This document shows positions 1 to 7,711 of a stretch of DNA of 45,573 nt, piece by piece (position 1 is the stretch's first letter; each line of letters begins with the position of its first letter). The translations under genes and the position numbers were made by a program. The stretch lies in contig DAIDHB010000028.1 of the NCBI GenBank assembly GCA_027452145.1, forward strand, positions 1-45,573, in the 5' to 3' direction. The notes under the pieces are model-generated. The model did not search any database. It saw only the letters and a list, made by a program, of their open reading frames with translations, and was not told where the DNA came from. Source of the stretch: Planctomycetales bacterium (GTDB lineage: Bacteria > Planctomycetota > Planctomycetia > Isosphaerales > Isosphaeraceae).

Positions 1-2
1 TC

Positions 3-407
3 GACCCTCACCCCTCGCCGCTCCGATCCAGCCCCCCCGACCGATCCACTCCGGCCGACCCGTCCAGCCGTCCGATCGGCCTGTCCCGGTCCCTGACCCT
101 GGCGCTGGCCCTGGCGTTCGTCTTGCCGGTGCTCGTGGCCGTCCCGGCTGCCGGCCGGCCGGGACGCGGCGGGACGAATCCGGACGCCATCCCCGGCCAC
201 CCAGTACCATCGACTCGCCCCAGTCCCGATGGCGGCGGTCAAACCCAGATCCGCAACCTCCCGCCCCGACGTTCCTCCGGGCCCCTCACACCGCGCTCCC
301 CTCGCGTCCCCAGGTCGAACAGCTCCGCTCGATCGCGGATCGCACGAATCGCACCCGCGGGCGGCAGCGCCTCTGCCGACATCGGTTATCTGCACAGATT
401 GGGGTAA
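3..407 (+). CDS. Possible 3' end of a secreted or membrane protein, cut by the window edge
   Basis: The frame is open from the left edge of the window to a TAA and contains no convincing internal start, so any real gene would begin outside. About 30 codons in there is a strongly hydrophobic run (LTLALALAFVLPVLVAVPAAG) that resembles a signal peptide or membrane segment. The rest is rich in Pro, Arg, Ser and Gly with no recognisable domain. Such composition can arise by chance in GC-rich intergenic DNA, and the downstream half has no conserved look. I do not recognise a family. It is listed only because the hydrophobic segment is unusual for a random frame. Confidence 0.2.
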   Translation, partial: DPHPSPLRSSPPDRSTPADPSSRPIGLSRSLTLALALAFVLPVLVAVPAAGRPGRGGTNPDAIPGHPVPSTRPSPDGGGQTQIRNLPPRRSSGPLTPRSPRVPRSNSSARSRIARIAPAGGSASADIGYLHRLG

Positions 408-626
408 ATGTGCCCCTGTGCCGCGCGGGCCATCGGCGCCGTTGCCGGAGGAGAACTCGCCGCGGGTTGTGCATCCGGATGCTCCTTCCTGAGTTGGGGT
501 GATGCCGGCCCGGGCTTCGGCGTCCGTCCGTGGGTATAATTGACAGGATCTCAGCCGACTGCCTAGACTGAGACACATGCTGCCGAAACCTTATGCAGAA
601 TTGAGCTAACTCAGCGGGAGAAAGCG
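408..626. other. Leader region upstream of argH
   Basis: No gene is supported here. The stretch is less GC-rich near its end and holds a TATAAT hexamer at 535-540, a short inverted repeat TCTCAG/CTGAGA at 549-554 and 568-573, and a GGGAG ribosome-binding site at 616-620, six bases before the GTG start of argH. The inverted repeat could be an operator or chance; nothing in the sequence settles this. Confidence 0.4.
535..540 (+). promoter_or_regulatory. Candidate -10 element for argH
   Basis: A perfect TATAAT stands 87 bases before the argH start in an otherwise GC-rich stretch. No good -35 hexamer is visible at the usual distance (GGGCTT near 513 is the closest), so the assignment rests on the -10 match alone. 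Confidence 0.3.
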
Positions 627-2045
627 GTGGCCGGAAAGCCCTGGAGCGGACGTTTCGCCGATCGTACCGACCGTCGGGTCGAGGCGTTCACCGAATCCAT
701 CTCCTTCGATCGTCGGCTTTTCCAGCAAGACATCCGGGGGTCGATCGCCCATGCGCGGATGCTCCGAGGGGTTGGGCTGCTGACATCCGACGAATGCCAG
801 CAAATTGAGCGAGGCTTGTTGGAAATCCAGGCTGAGATTGAAGGTGGCCGGTTCGCGTTCGTCCAGGAGCGCGAGGACGTGCACATGCACATCGAGGCCG
901 CGCTGATCGAGAAGCTCGGCGACACCGGCCGGAAGCTCCACACCGCGCGCAGCCGCAACGACCAGGTCGTCACCGGGCTGAAGCTCTGGACCCGCGAGGC
1001 GCTCGACCGGGTCGACGCGGCACTGACGGACCTCCAGCGGGCTCTGGTCAACTCGGCCCGGCGCCATCGCGAGGTGGTGTTGCCCGGCTACACCCACCTC
1101 CAGCGGGCCCAGCCGGTGCTGGCCGCCCATTATTTTCTCGCTTATGTCGAGAAGCTGGATCGCGACCGCTCGCGGCTGGCGGACTGCCGGCGTCGGCTGA
1201 ACGTGCTGCCCCTGGGCGCCGCCGCGCTGGCCGGCACGAGCCTGCCGATCGACCGCCAGGCCGTCGCCGACGACCTGGGCTTCGACGGCGTGGCGGCCAA
1301 TAGCCTGGACGTCTCCTCCGACCGGGACTTCGCCGTCGAATCCGCGTTCGTCCTCACGATGATCGCCGAGCACCTCGCCGGCTGGGCCGAGGAGTGGATC
1401 CTCTGGAGCACCCAGGAGTTCGGCTTCCTCGCTCTGCCCGACGCGATCTGCACCGGCAGCAGCATCATGCCGCAGAAGAAGAACCCGGACGTCCTCGAAT
1501 TGATCCGCGGGCGGAGTGCCCGCGTGGTGGGCTCGCTGACGACGTTATTGGTCCTGATCAAGGGCCTGCCGCTGGCCTATAACCGCGATCTCCAGGAGGA
1601 CAAGGAGCCGCTGTTCGCCGCGTTCGACACGGTCGAGGCCTCCCTGGAGCTGGCGGCGGTCGTGGTGGAGGGAGCGAGTTTCCGCGTCGACCGGATCGCC
1701 GCGCGGCTGGACGAGGGCTTCCTGGATGCGACGACGTTGATGGAGTACCTGATCGCCGCGGGCGTTCCGCAGCGCACGGCGCACGAGGTGATCGGCAAGC
1801 TGGTCGGTCAGTGCGAGCGCCGGAATCTCAAGCGGCTGGCGGACCTGACCGACGCTGAGCTCGCCGAGGCCGACCCGCGCCTCGGCCCCGAGGCCCGCGG
1901 CGTGCTGGGCGTGGCGAACGCGATCGCGGCCTTTCGCTCGTATGGCTCGACCGCGCCGGCCGAGGTCGACGCGCAGCTCCAGCGGTGGACATCGCGGCTC
2001 CAGGCCGCCGAGGGTGCGAGCCCCGCGGCCGCGTCAAGCGTCTGA
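627..2045 (+). CDS. argH: Argininosuccinate lyase
   Basis: This is the last enzyme of arginine biosynthesis. It splits argininosuccinate into arginine and fumarate in the cytoplasm as a homotetramer. The 472-residue length is normal for the family. The fumarase/aspartase-superfamily signature GSSIMPQKKNPD lies at residues 277-288, with the catalytic serine (S278 or S279) in the flexible loop. Earlier conserved blocks include the N-terminal MAGKPWSGRF, the HTARSRNDQV stretch near residue 110 and GYTHLQRAQP near residue 154. The start is GTG, chosen because the protein begins exactly as family members do and GGGAG lies six bases upstream. No other arg genes are nearby, so arginine genes are scattered in this genome, as is common in planctomycetes. 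Confidence 0.97.
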   Translation: MAGKPWSGRFADRTDRRVEAFTESISFDRRLFQQDIRGSIAHARMLRGVGLLTSDECQQIERGLLEIQAEIEGGRFAFVQEREDVHMHIEAALIEKLGDTGRKLHTARSRNDQVVTGLKLWTREALDRVDAALTDLQRALVNSARRHREVVLPGYTHLQRAQPVLAAHYFLAYVEKLDRDRSRLADCRRRLNVLPLGAAALAGTSLPIDRQAVADDLGFDGVAANSLDVSSDRDFAVESAFVLTMIAEHLAGWAEEWILWSTQEFGFLALPDAICTGSSIMPQKKNPDVLELIRGRSARVVGSLTTLLVLIKGLPLAYNRDLQEDKEPLFAAFDTVEASLELAAVVVEGASFRVDRIAARLDEGFLDATTLMEYLIAAGVPQRTAHEVIGKLVGQCERRNLKRLADLTDAELAEADPRLGPEARGVLGVANAIAAFRSYGSTAPAEVDAQLQRWTSRLQAAEGASPAAASSV

Positions 2046-2093
2046 CGATCCGGGCGTCCTTCTGACTGACCCCTTTCGCGGAGGACTGACGAC

Positions 2094-2723
2094 ATGGCGA
2101 CCGCAGTCATCGAGCCGCCGAAGGCCGAGCCCGGCACCTGGCAAGTGCTGATGGAGCGTCGGCACCGGATCACCGTCGACGAGTACCACCGGATGATCGA
2201 TTCGGGGGCCTTCGGGCCCGAGCCGAGGGTCGAGCTGCTGGAGGGCGTGATCGTCGAGAAGATGTCGAAGAATCCCCCACACAACCTGACCTGCGACCTG
2301 ATCCAGCATCGCCTTGGCCGGCTGCTCCCTCCGGGCTATTTTCACTCGATGGCGACGTCGATGGCCATCGAGGACCGGGATGGCGAGCCAGAGCCGGATA
2401 CCATGGTGCTGAGGGGAGACCTGCGTGATTACGCGAGCCGACGCCGCACCCCGGCCGACGTGGCGCTGGTCATCGAGGTTGCCGACACGTCGTACGATTA
2501 CAACCGACAGGTCAAGTGGGTCGCCTACGCCGCGGCCCGGGTGCCGGTGTACTGGATCGTCGACGTGAACCGCCGACGGCTGGAGGTCCACACCGATCCG
2601 ACCGGCGAGGGCGAAACAGCCGTCTACGCCCGCACCCAGATCTTCGGCCCGGACGACGAGGTGCCCCTGACCCTCGACGGCCGCGAGTTCGGGCGGTTCC
2701 TGGTGGGGGAGATCCTGCCTTAA
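2094..2723 (+). CDS. Uma2-family PD-(D/E)XK nuclease-like protein
   Basis: The 209-residue protein has the layout of Uma2 (DUF820) proteins. An N-terminal segment reads YHRMIDSG followed by RVELLEGVIVEKM. The nuclease-like core has a PD pair (EPDTMV, near residue 101), a following acidic residue in VIEVADTS (near residue 128), a lysine in RQVKWVAYAAA, and the closing VPVYWIVDV strand. These fit a PD-(D/E)XK fold with catalytic residues retained. The family is greatly expanded in planctomycetes and cyanobacteria and its biological role is not established. GGAGG lies before the ATG. The gene sits alone between argH and a HicB-like gene. A second Uma2 gene occurs near 10.1-10.8 kb; the two proteins are only distantly alike. 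Confidence 0.85.
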   Translation: MATAVIEPPKAEPGTWQVLMERRHRITVDEYHRMIDSGAFGPEPRVELLEGVIVEKMSKNPPHNLTCDLIQHRLGRLLPPGYFHSMATSMAIEDRDGEPEPDTMVLRGDLRDYASRRRTPADVALVIEVADTSYDYNRQVKWVAYAAARVPVYWIVDVNRRRLEVHTDPTGEGETAVYARTQIFGPDDEVPLTLDGREFGRFLVGEILP

Positions 2724-2796
2724 GCACGAAGTAAGGTCGTGCGGGGGCACCGAAATCACCGAGCCATGTGACCGGAGACAGGAAGGACGACTCGCA

Positions 2797-3141
2797 ATGG
2801 AACTCATCGTGACCATCGTCCGCGACGAGGACGGCGCCTGGGTCGCCGAGTGTCCTTCCATTCCGGGGTGCGTCAGCCAGGGGGCGACCCGCGAGGAGGC
2901 GATCGAGAACATCGAGGACGCCATCAAGCTGTGTTTGGAAGTTCGCGCCGAGCGCGGGATGCCACTTTCGATCGAGATCGACGACTTCGACCGCGAGGTC
3001 GCACTCGTGCGACAGAATCCGGAGTTGATGAAATACCTCGATCGGCGCTCACGACCCGGCACGACGTTCACGATTGAGCAGGCGCGCAGGTTACTGGAGA
3101 TCGACGGGACGCAGGGGATTGATGGAGGTCCCCGAGCATGA
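2797..3141 (+). CDS. HicB-like antitoxin-family protein
   Basis: The N-terminal 50 residues form the partial RNase H-like fold of HicB proteins: a strand ending in DGAWVAECPSIPGC, then VSQGATREEAIENIEDAI. HicB antitoxins normally bind and neutralise a HicA mRNA-interferase toxin. The C-terminal half (from about residue 60) is not a clear DNA-binding domain and reads DDFDREVALVRQNPELM, followed by a basic stretch. No HicA-like reading frame (short, with the GSHH motif) was seen on either side. Instead the stop codon overlaps the start of a VapB-like gene by four bases (ATGA), so the two are probably translated together. It is more likely an orphan HicB-like protein than half of a complete hicAB module. 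Confidence 0.75.
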   Translation: MELIVTIVRDEDGAWVAECPSIPGCVSQGATREEAIENIEDAIKLCLEVRAERGMPLSIEIDDFDREVALVRQNPELMKYLDRRSRPGTTFTIEQARRLLEIDGTQGIDGGPRA

Positions 3142-3389
3142 CCGGCAACCAGGTGTTTCTCACCGATTCCGAGCTTCAGTTGCTACACGCGATGTCGCAG
3201 TCGACCGGCAAGACGGAGAACGAGTTGCTCCATCAAGCCCTGGACCTGTCCAGGAACCAGGCCGATCTCGAAAGCCGCCGAGCCTTGCTCCGCGCCGCTC
3301 GAGGGATGTGGCAGGATCGTGACGACCTTCCGTCTCTCCGCGACCTGCGAAACGAGATGAATTGCGACCTTCACGAAACGGCCCAATGA
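3138..3389 (+). CDS. Small VapB/CopG-like antitoxin-type protein
   Basis: The 83-residue product has two parts. The N-terminal part, QVFLTDSELQLLHAMSQSTG followed by a helix, resembles a ribbon-helix-helix DNA-binding domain. The tail GMWQDRDDLPSLRDLR closely follows the toxin-binding tail of VapB-type antitoxins (typically WKDRDDLPD followed by a helix). Its ATG overlaps the stop of the HicB-like gene, and it ends one base before the first possible lysA start. No PIN-domain (VapC) gene follows, so if it is an antitoxin it has lost its toxin or acts in trans. The family assignment is by motif only; function is inferred. Confidence 0.65.
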   Translation: MTGNQVFLTDSELQLLHAMSQSTGKTENELLHQALDLSRNQADLESRRALLRAARGMWQDRDDLPSLRDLRNEMNCDLHETAQ

Positions 3390-3402
3390 AATGAGAGGAC
3401 CC

Positions 3403-4689
3403 ATGGAACCCTTCCACTATCAGAACGGTCAACTGTACTGCGAAAACATCCCGGCGGCCGAGCTGGCCGGGCGGTTCGGCACGCCGCTGTACGTCTACAG
3501 CCAGGCGTCGATCCTGGGGACCCTCAAATCGCTCCAGTCGGCGTTTGCCGAGGTTGACCCCCTGATCTGCTACTCGGTCAAGGCGAACTCGAACCTGGGC
3601 ATCCTGAAGCTCATGGCCGCGCACGGCAGCGGGTTCGACGTGGTCTCGGCGGGCGAGCTGTACCGCGTCGGCCTGGCCGGGGGCGATGCGGGGAAGACCG
3701 CGTTCGCCGGCGTGGGCAAGACGGATGACGAGATCCGCGCGGGGCTCGAGGCCGGCGTGTTGATGTTCAACGTCGAGAGCGAGGCCGAGCTCGCCGCGAT
3801 CGCCCGTGTCGCCGCCGCGGTCGGCAAGGTCGCCCCGATCGCGCTGCGCGTCAATCCCGACGTGGATCCGAAGACCCACCGATACATCTCGACCGGCAAG
3901 AAGGAATCGAAGTTCGGCATGGACATCGAGCGGGCCGCGAAGGTCGCCGAGTCGGCCGTCGCGATCGATTCGATCCGCATGATCGGCATCCACATGCACA
4001 TCGGCTCGCAGATCACCTCGACGGAGCCCTACGCCGGGGCCGTTGCGAAGGGGGTCGAGCTGATCGCTCGCCTGCGGAAGATGGGCCATCCGATCGCCTG
4101 GTACAACATGGGCGGCGGCTACGGTATCAATTACAAGGGACACGAGGCGCGGCCCGTCGAGGAATTCGCCCGGGTGATCGTGCCGGCGGTGAAGGCCGCC
4201 GGGTGCCGGCTGGCGATCGAGCCGGGCCGGGTTATTGCCGGGAATGCGGGCATCCTGCTCAGCCGTGTGTTATATACCAAGCAGTCGGGAGACAAGCGGT
4301 TCCTCATCCAGGACGCCGCCATGAACGACCTGATCCGGCCGGCGCTTTATGAGTCGTACCACCGGATCTGGCCGGCCGTGTTGCCCCCCGGGGCCGCTCC
4401 CGCGCCCGAGGACGCCGAGTCCGCCGTCGCGGGAACCGAGCCGTGGGACGTCGTCGGCCCGGTGTGCGAGAGCGGCGATTTCCTGGCGAAGGACCGCCCG
4501 CTGCCCCCGCTCGACTCGGGCGACCTCCTGGCAACCTTCTCCGCCGGCGCCTACGGAATGGTCATGGCGTCCAATTACAACACCCGTCCCCGCGCCGCCG
4601 AGGTCCTCGTCGACGGCACCAATGCCCGCCTGGTCCGCCGTCGCGAGACGCTCGAGGACCTCGTCCGGCCCGAACTGGACGTCACCTGA
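3403..4689 (+). CDS. lysA: Diaminopimelate decarboxylase
   Basis: This PLP enzyme performs the last step of lysine biosynthesis, meso-diaminopimelate to lysine plus CO2. The PLP-binding lysine is in CYSVKANSN (residue 60 from this start). Further family blocks are SGFDVVSAGEL, the HMHIGSQI strand, the phosphate-binding GGGYGINY, EPGRVIAGNAG and the active-site CESGDFLAKDR contributed by the partner subunit of the dimer. At 428 residues the length is typical. Two in-frame ATGs exist. The second is preferred because GAGAGGA lies four bases before it, while the first (3391) follows directly on the upstream stop codon with no ribosome-binding site. Tight spacing suggests cotranscription with the two antitoxin-like genes. 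A stem-loop follows the gene. Confidence 0.96.
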   Translation: MEPFHYQNGQLYCENIPAAELAGRFGTPLYVYSQASILGTLKSLQSAFAEVDPLICYSVKANSNLGILKLMAAHGSGFDVVSAGELYRVGLAGGDAGKTAFAGVGKTDDEIRAGLEAGVLMFNVESEAELAAIARVAAAVGKVAPIALRVNPDVDPKTHRYISTGKKESKFGMDIERAAKVAESAVAIDSIRMIGIHMHIGSQITSTEPYAGAVAKGVELIARLRKMGHPIAWYNMGGGYGINYKGHEARPVEEFARVIVPAVKAAGCRLAIEPGRVIAGNAGILLSRVLYTKQSGDKRFLIQDAAMNDLIRPALYESYHRIWPAVLPPGAAPAPEDAESAVAGTEPWDVVGPVCESGDFLAKDRPLPPLDSGDLLATFSAGAYGMVMASNYNTRPRAAEVLVDGTNARLVRRRETLEDLVRPELDVT

Positions 4690-4703
4690 GAGATCCCGAC
4701 GAA

Positions 4704-4750
4704 AAGGGGGCCGGCACTGCGAAGACCCGGAGCCGGTCCCCCTCTTCTGT
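4704..4750 (+). terminator. Stem-loop after lysA, likely terminator
   Basis: AGGGGG at 4705-4710 pairs with CCCCCT at 4738-4743, and inside it CGGC pairs with GCCG, separated by a small internal loop. A pyrimidine-rich TCTTCTGT follows. This fits a rho-independent terminator without a long U tract. The arms also resemble the hairpin after the methyltransferase gene (9937-9994), so it may be a member of a dispersed repeat serving as terminator. Confidence 0.5.
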
Positions 4751-4882
4751 CACGGAGTCCGGTCGTCGCCTCGCCGAATCCGCCCTCGATCCTCGTCCCT
4801 GTGCTCTCTTGTGGTAAATCGATCTTGATTGGTTGCAGCCCGGCCCCCTGCGGACCATTCCCACCGGCCCAGGACTCGACCC

Positions 4883-7528
4883 ATGCGAACAACAGGCAAG
4901 AGACGACGACCGATCGCCGCGGGATGGCCGCCGATTCTCGTCGTCGCGATCGCGTCAATCGCGACGATCGTGGCGGCGGGCGGCGTCGCGGTCCCGACGG
5001 CGAGGGCCCAGTCGATCTCGCAATCGCCGACCCAGGCGCCGACGCAGACCCCCACGCAGGCGATGTCGTCGGGCACCGCCCCGTCCCGGCTGGGCCAGGG
5101 GCCCGAGCAGCCCAGGGCGTCGGATCCCTTCGGCCGGGCGCCGAGGAGTCCGATCCAGCTCTGGGACACCTACGAGTACCTGGCCACCAGCAATCGGGTC
5201 CAGCTCGCGCAGAAATACCTGGAGCGGTTCCAAAAGATCGCGCCGATCGACCTCTGGGGGTCGGCCGAGTACCTGGTCCGCAGGGGCCAGGCGGCGAAGG
5301 CTCTGCCCTACCTCGACCAGTTCCTCCGGGACCAGCCGGACGACGCGACCTTCATCGCGGTCCGCGATCGGTACGGCGTGGAATCGTTCCGGCGGCTGGA
5401 CGACCACCCGTCGACTCGACCTTATGCGCAGGTGATGCTCGACGCCCTGACGCGGGCCGAGCAGCGCACCCGTCAGCCCAGCCAGGCGCCCGGGCCCGAG
5501 CTGTTCGCGAAGGACCCGAAGACGCCGATGGAGCTCTGGGACGCCATCGACTACCTGACCCGCACCGGCCAGTCGCGCAAGGCGGTCCCGTACCTCGAGC
5601 GGTTCCAGAAGGCGAATCCGGACGACGCGACCTACGCGGCGATCCGCGACCGCTTCGGCGTGGGGAGCTTCCTGCGGCTGGACGACGATCCGTCGACCCG
5701 GCCGTTCTCTCGCTCGCTGGGCGAGGCGATGGCCGCGGCGACGCGGCGATATGCCACCCAGCCCGACCGCGTCGCCGAGTTCATCGCCGACCTGGTGCGC
5801 ACGCCCGCCGAGCAGGACTATGCGATGCGTCGCCTGCGTGAGGCCGGCGCCTACGCCGTGCCGCCGCTGGTGCAGGCACTGAACCAGCCGGGCCTGCCTC
5901 GCGAGGAGCACGACCTGTTGCTCCGGAACGTCGGCCGGCTTCAGCCCTCGGCGGTCAGGCCGCTGGCCGCCGTGCTCGGGGGCACCGTCCCGTCGCTCGC
6001 GGCCGACGCCGCCGTCGCGCTGGGATCGATCGGCGACCCCGACGCCGTTCCGTTCCTGGTCTTCCCGGCCGCATCGCCCGCGTCGCCGCCGGCGGTCCGC
6101 TCGGCGGCGCAGGCCGCGATCGCCCGGCTGACCCGGCGCCCGTACGCCGAGCAGCCTCGCACGCCGGCGCGGATCCTCGCCGACGCCGCCTGGGCCTATC
6201 ATCGGGCGCGTCCCGATCTGCCCGAGGACACGGCCGTACTCTGGACCTGGGACGACGCCAAAAAGGTCCCGGCGCCCAGGGAGGTGACGCCCCAGGAGGC
6301 CCGCACCGAGCTGGGCCTGCACATGGCCAGGCAGGCGCTGCAACTGGATCCCAAGGACCAGTCGGCGCAGGCCGCGCAGCTCAGCCTGACGCTCGAGCGG
6401 GCCGCCCGCCGCGCCGGGCCCGACGCCGTGGCCGCCCAGGACGCCGCGGCCTTCAACGCCGCGGTCGCCGCCGGGCCCGGGCTGCTCGCCCGCGTGCTCG
6501 ACACCGCAATCGCCGACGGCAAGAACGACCTGGCGGCCGCCACCGTGCTGGCGCTGGCGAAGGTCACCAATCGCGCCGCGCTGTCCACCCCGAACGGCCA
6601 TCCCCACCCGCTGGTCCGCGCCCTGGCCGCCCCCGGCCGCCGCACCCAGTTCGCCGCGGCTCGGGCGCTGGTTGCCCTGGCGCCCGACCGGCCGTTCCCC
6701 GGCTCGAGCCTGGTGGCCCCGGCGCTCGCCCGGTTCGCCGTGAACCAGTCGCTCCCCCGCGCCATCGTGATCGACGGCAACGCCAGCCGCGTCAGCCTGC
6801 TCACCGGGGCGCTCAACAGCCTGGGATACCTCGCCACCGCCGAGCGCACCGGCGACCTCGGGTTCCTCGCCGCGTCGGGCTCGGCCGACGTCGAGCTCGT
6901 GCTCGTCGCCTACGACCTGCACGCCGGCAACTGGAAGCTGACCGACACCCTCGCCAACCTCCAGGCCGACGCCCGCACCCGGGGAATTCCTGTTTATCTC
7001 TACGGCCCGCATGACCTCGAAATCACCCGGCCCAACCTCGTGAGGGATTTCCCCGGTATCCGTTACATCGTGCCGACGGATGACCCCGGACTGCTCGAGC
7101 GCCAGCTCAGGGGCCGGCCGTCCGCCCTGACGGCGGCCGAGCGCACCGGCTACGCCCGCGAGGCCACGGCGCTGCTCGCCCGCATCGCGACCGCGCGCGG
7201 CAACCCGATGGCCGAGGACCTGCGCCACGTCGAGCCCGCGCTGGCCACCGCCCTGCTCGTGCCCGACACCGCGCGCCCCGCCGCGTCGGCCCTGGCCGAG
7301 CTGCCGGATCCCTCGGCCCAGCGCAGCCTGGTCGACGTGGCGCTCGACCCGTCGCGCCCCGCCGCCTTGCGGATCGAGGCGGCCCGCCTGGTCGTCGTCA
7401 GCGTCCGGCGGTTCCGCCCGCTGCTCGCCCGCGAGCAGGAGGCCCGGCTCGTCGCCGTGATCCCCGAGGAGACCGACCCCGCGGTCCGCTCGGCGCTGTC
7501 GGCCGTCGTCGCGGCGCTGAGGCGCTAG
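4883..7528 (+). CDS. Exported HEAT-repeat protein with internal duplication and receiver-like domain
   Basis: The start was placed at the ATG that gives a classic signal peptide: a basic MRTTGKRRR, a hydrophobic core, then PTARAQ. A TTG start 54 bases earlier would bury it. Residues about 124-195 and 216-287 are two copies of one unit (LW..xxYL, KAxPYL, PDDATxxAxRDR, SFxRLDDxPSTRP). HEAT-like helices follow from about 300 to 430 (AVPPLVQAL, DAAVALGSIGDPDAVP) and again at the C-terminus (DPSRPAALRIEAARLVV). Between them, about residues 625-742, lies a CheY-like stretch: IVIDGN as strand 1, VELVLVAYDLH as strand 3 and IPVYLYGP as strand 4. The usual lysine after strand 5 is a valine (RYIVPTDD). 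It is probably a scaffold in the periplasm or a related compartment. Its function is unknown, and it has no obvious operon partner. Confidence 0.75.
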   Translation: MRTTGKRRRPIAAGWPPILVVAIASIATIVAAGGVAVPTARAQSISQSPTQAPTQTPTQAMSSGTAPSRLGQGPEQPRASDPFGRAPRSPIQLWDTYEYLATSNRVQLAQKYLERFQKIAPIDLWGSAEYLVRRGQAAKALPYLDQFLRDQPDDATFIAVRDRYGVESFRRLDDHPSTRPYAQVMLDALTRAEQRTRQPSQAPGPELFAKDPKTPMELWDAIDYLTRTGQSRKAVPYLERFQKANPDDATYAAIRDRFGVGSFLRLDDDPSTRPFSRSLGEAMAAATRRYATQPDRVAEFIADLVRTPAEQDYAMRRLREAGAYAVPPLVQALNQPGLPREEHDLLLRNVGRLQPSAVRPLAAVLGGTVPSLAADAAVALGSIGDPDAVPFLVFPAASPASPPAVRSAAQAAIARLTRRPYAEQPRTPARILADAAWAYHRARPDLPEDTAVLWTWDDAKKVPAPREVTPQEARTELGLHMARQALQLDPKDQSAQAAQLSLTLERAARRAGPDAVAAQDAAAFNAAVAAGPGLLARVLDTAIADGKNDLAAATVLALAKVTNRAALSTPNGHPHPLVRALAAPGRRTQFAAARALVALAPDRPFPGSSLVAPALARFAVNQSLPRAIVIDGNASRVSLLTGALNSLGYLATAERTGDLGFLAASGSADVELVLVAYDLHAGNWKLTDTLANLQADARTRGIPVYLYGPHDLEITRPNLVRDFPGIRYIVPTDDPGLLERQLRGRPSALTAAERTGYAREATALLARIATARGNPMAEDLRHVEPALATALLVPDTARPAASALAELPDPSAQRSLVDVALDPSRPAALRIEAARLVVVSVRRFRPLLAREQEARLVAVIPEETDPAVRSALSAVVAALRR

Positions 7529-7563
7529 GCCGCCGTCCCAGACAGAAGGGGCCTCGCCGGATT

Positions 7564-7630
7564 CGTAGGTCAGGCTCTTAGCCTGACAGACTCGGATGGC
7601 GGCGGAGTCAGGGTGAGAGCCTGACCTACG
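7564..7630. repeat. Palindromic intergenic repeat (GTAGGTCAGGC family)
   Basis: CGTAGGTCAGGCTCT at 7564-7578 is a perfect inverted match of 7616-7630. The inner arm GCCTGAC...GTCAGG extends the stem. The same GTAGGTC(A/G)GGC core recurs at about 18170, 24017 and 40929-41232, so this is a dispersed repeat. It may serve as terminator between the HEAT gene and the sigma-54 activator. Confidence 0.75.
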
Positions 7631-7711
7631 GGACGGTGGGCGACGGGTTTCTCTCGCACCCGGGGGGTTTCGAGGAGGACGAGGATTGAGCACAGGAAGG
7701 ACGAGGTTCCC

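Noticed and set aside
549..573. Inverted repeat before argH as an ArgR-type operator
   Set aside because: The six-base arms do not match the ArgR box pattern and could be chance; kept only as a note in the leader entry.
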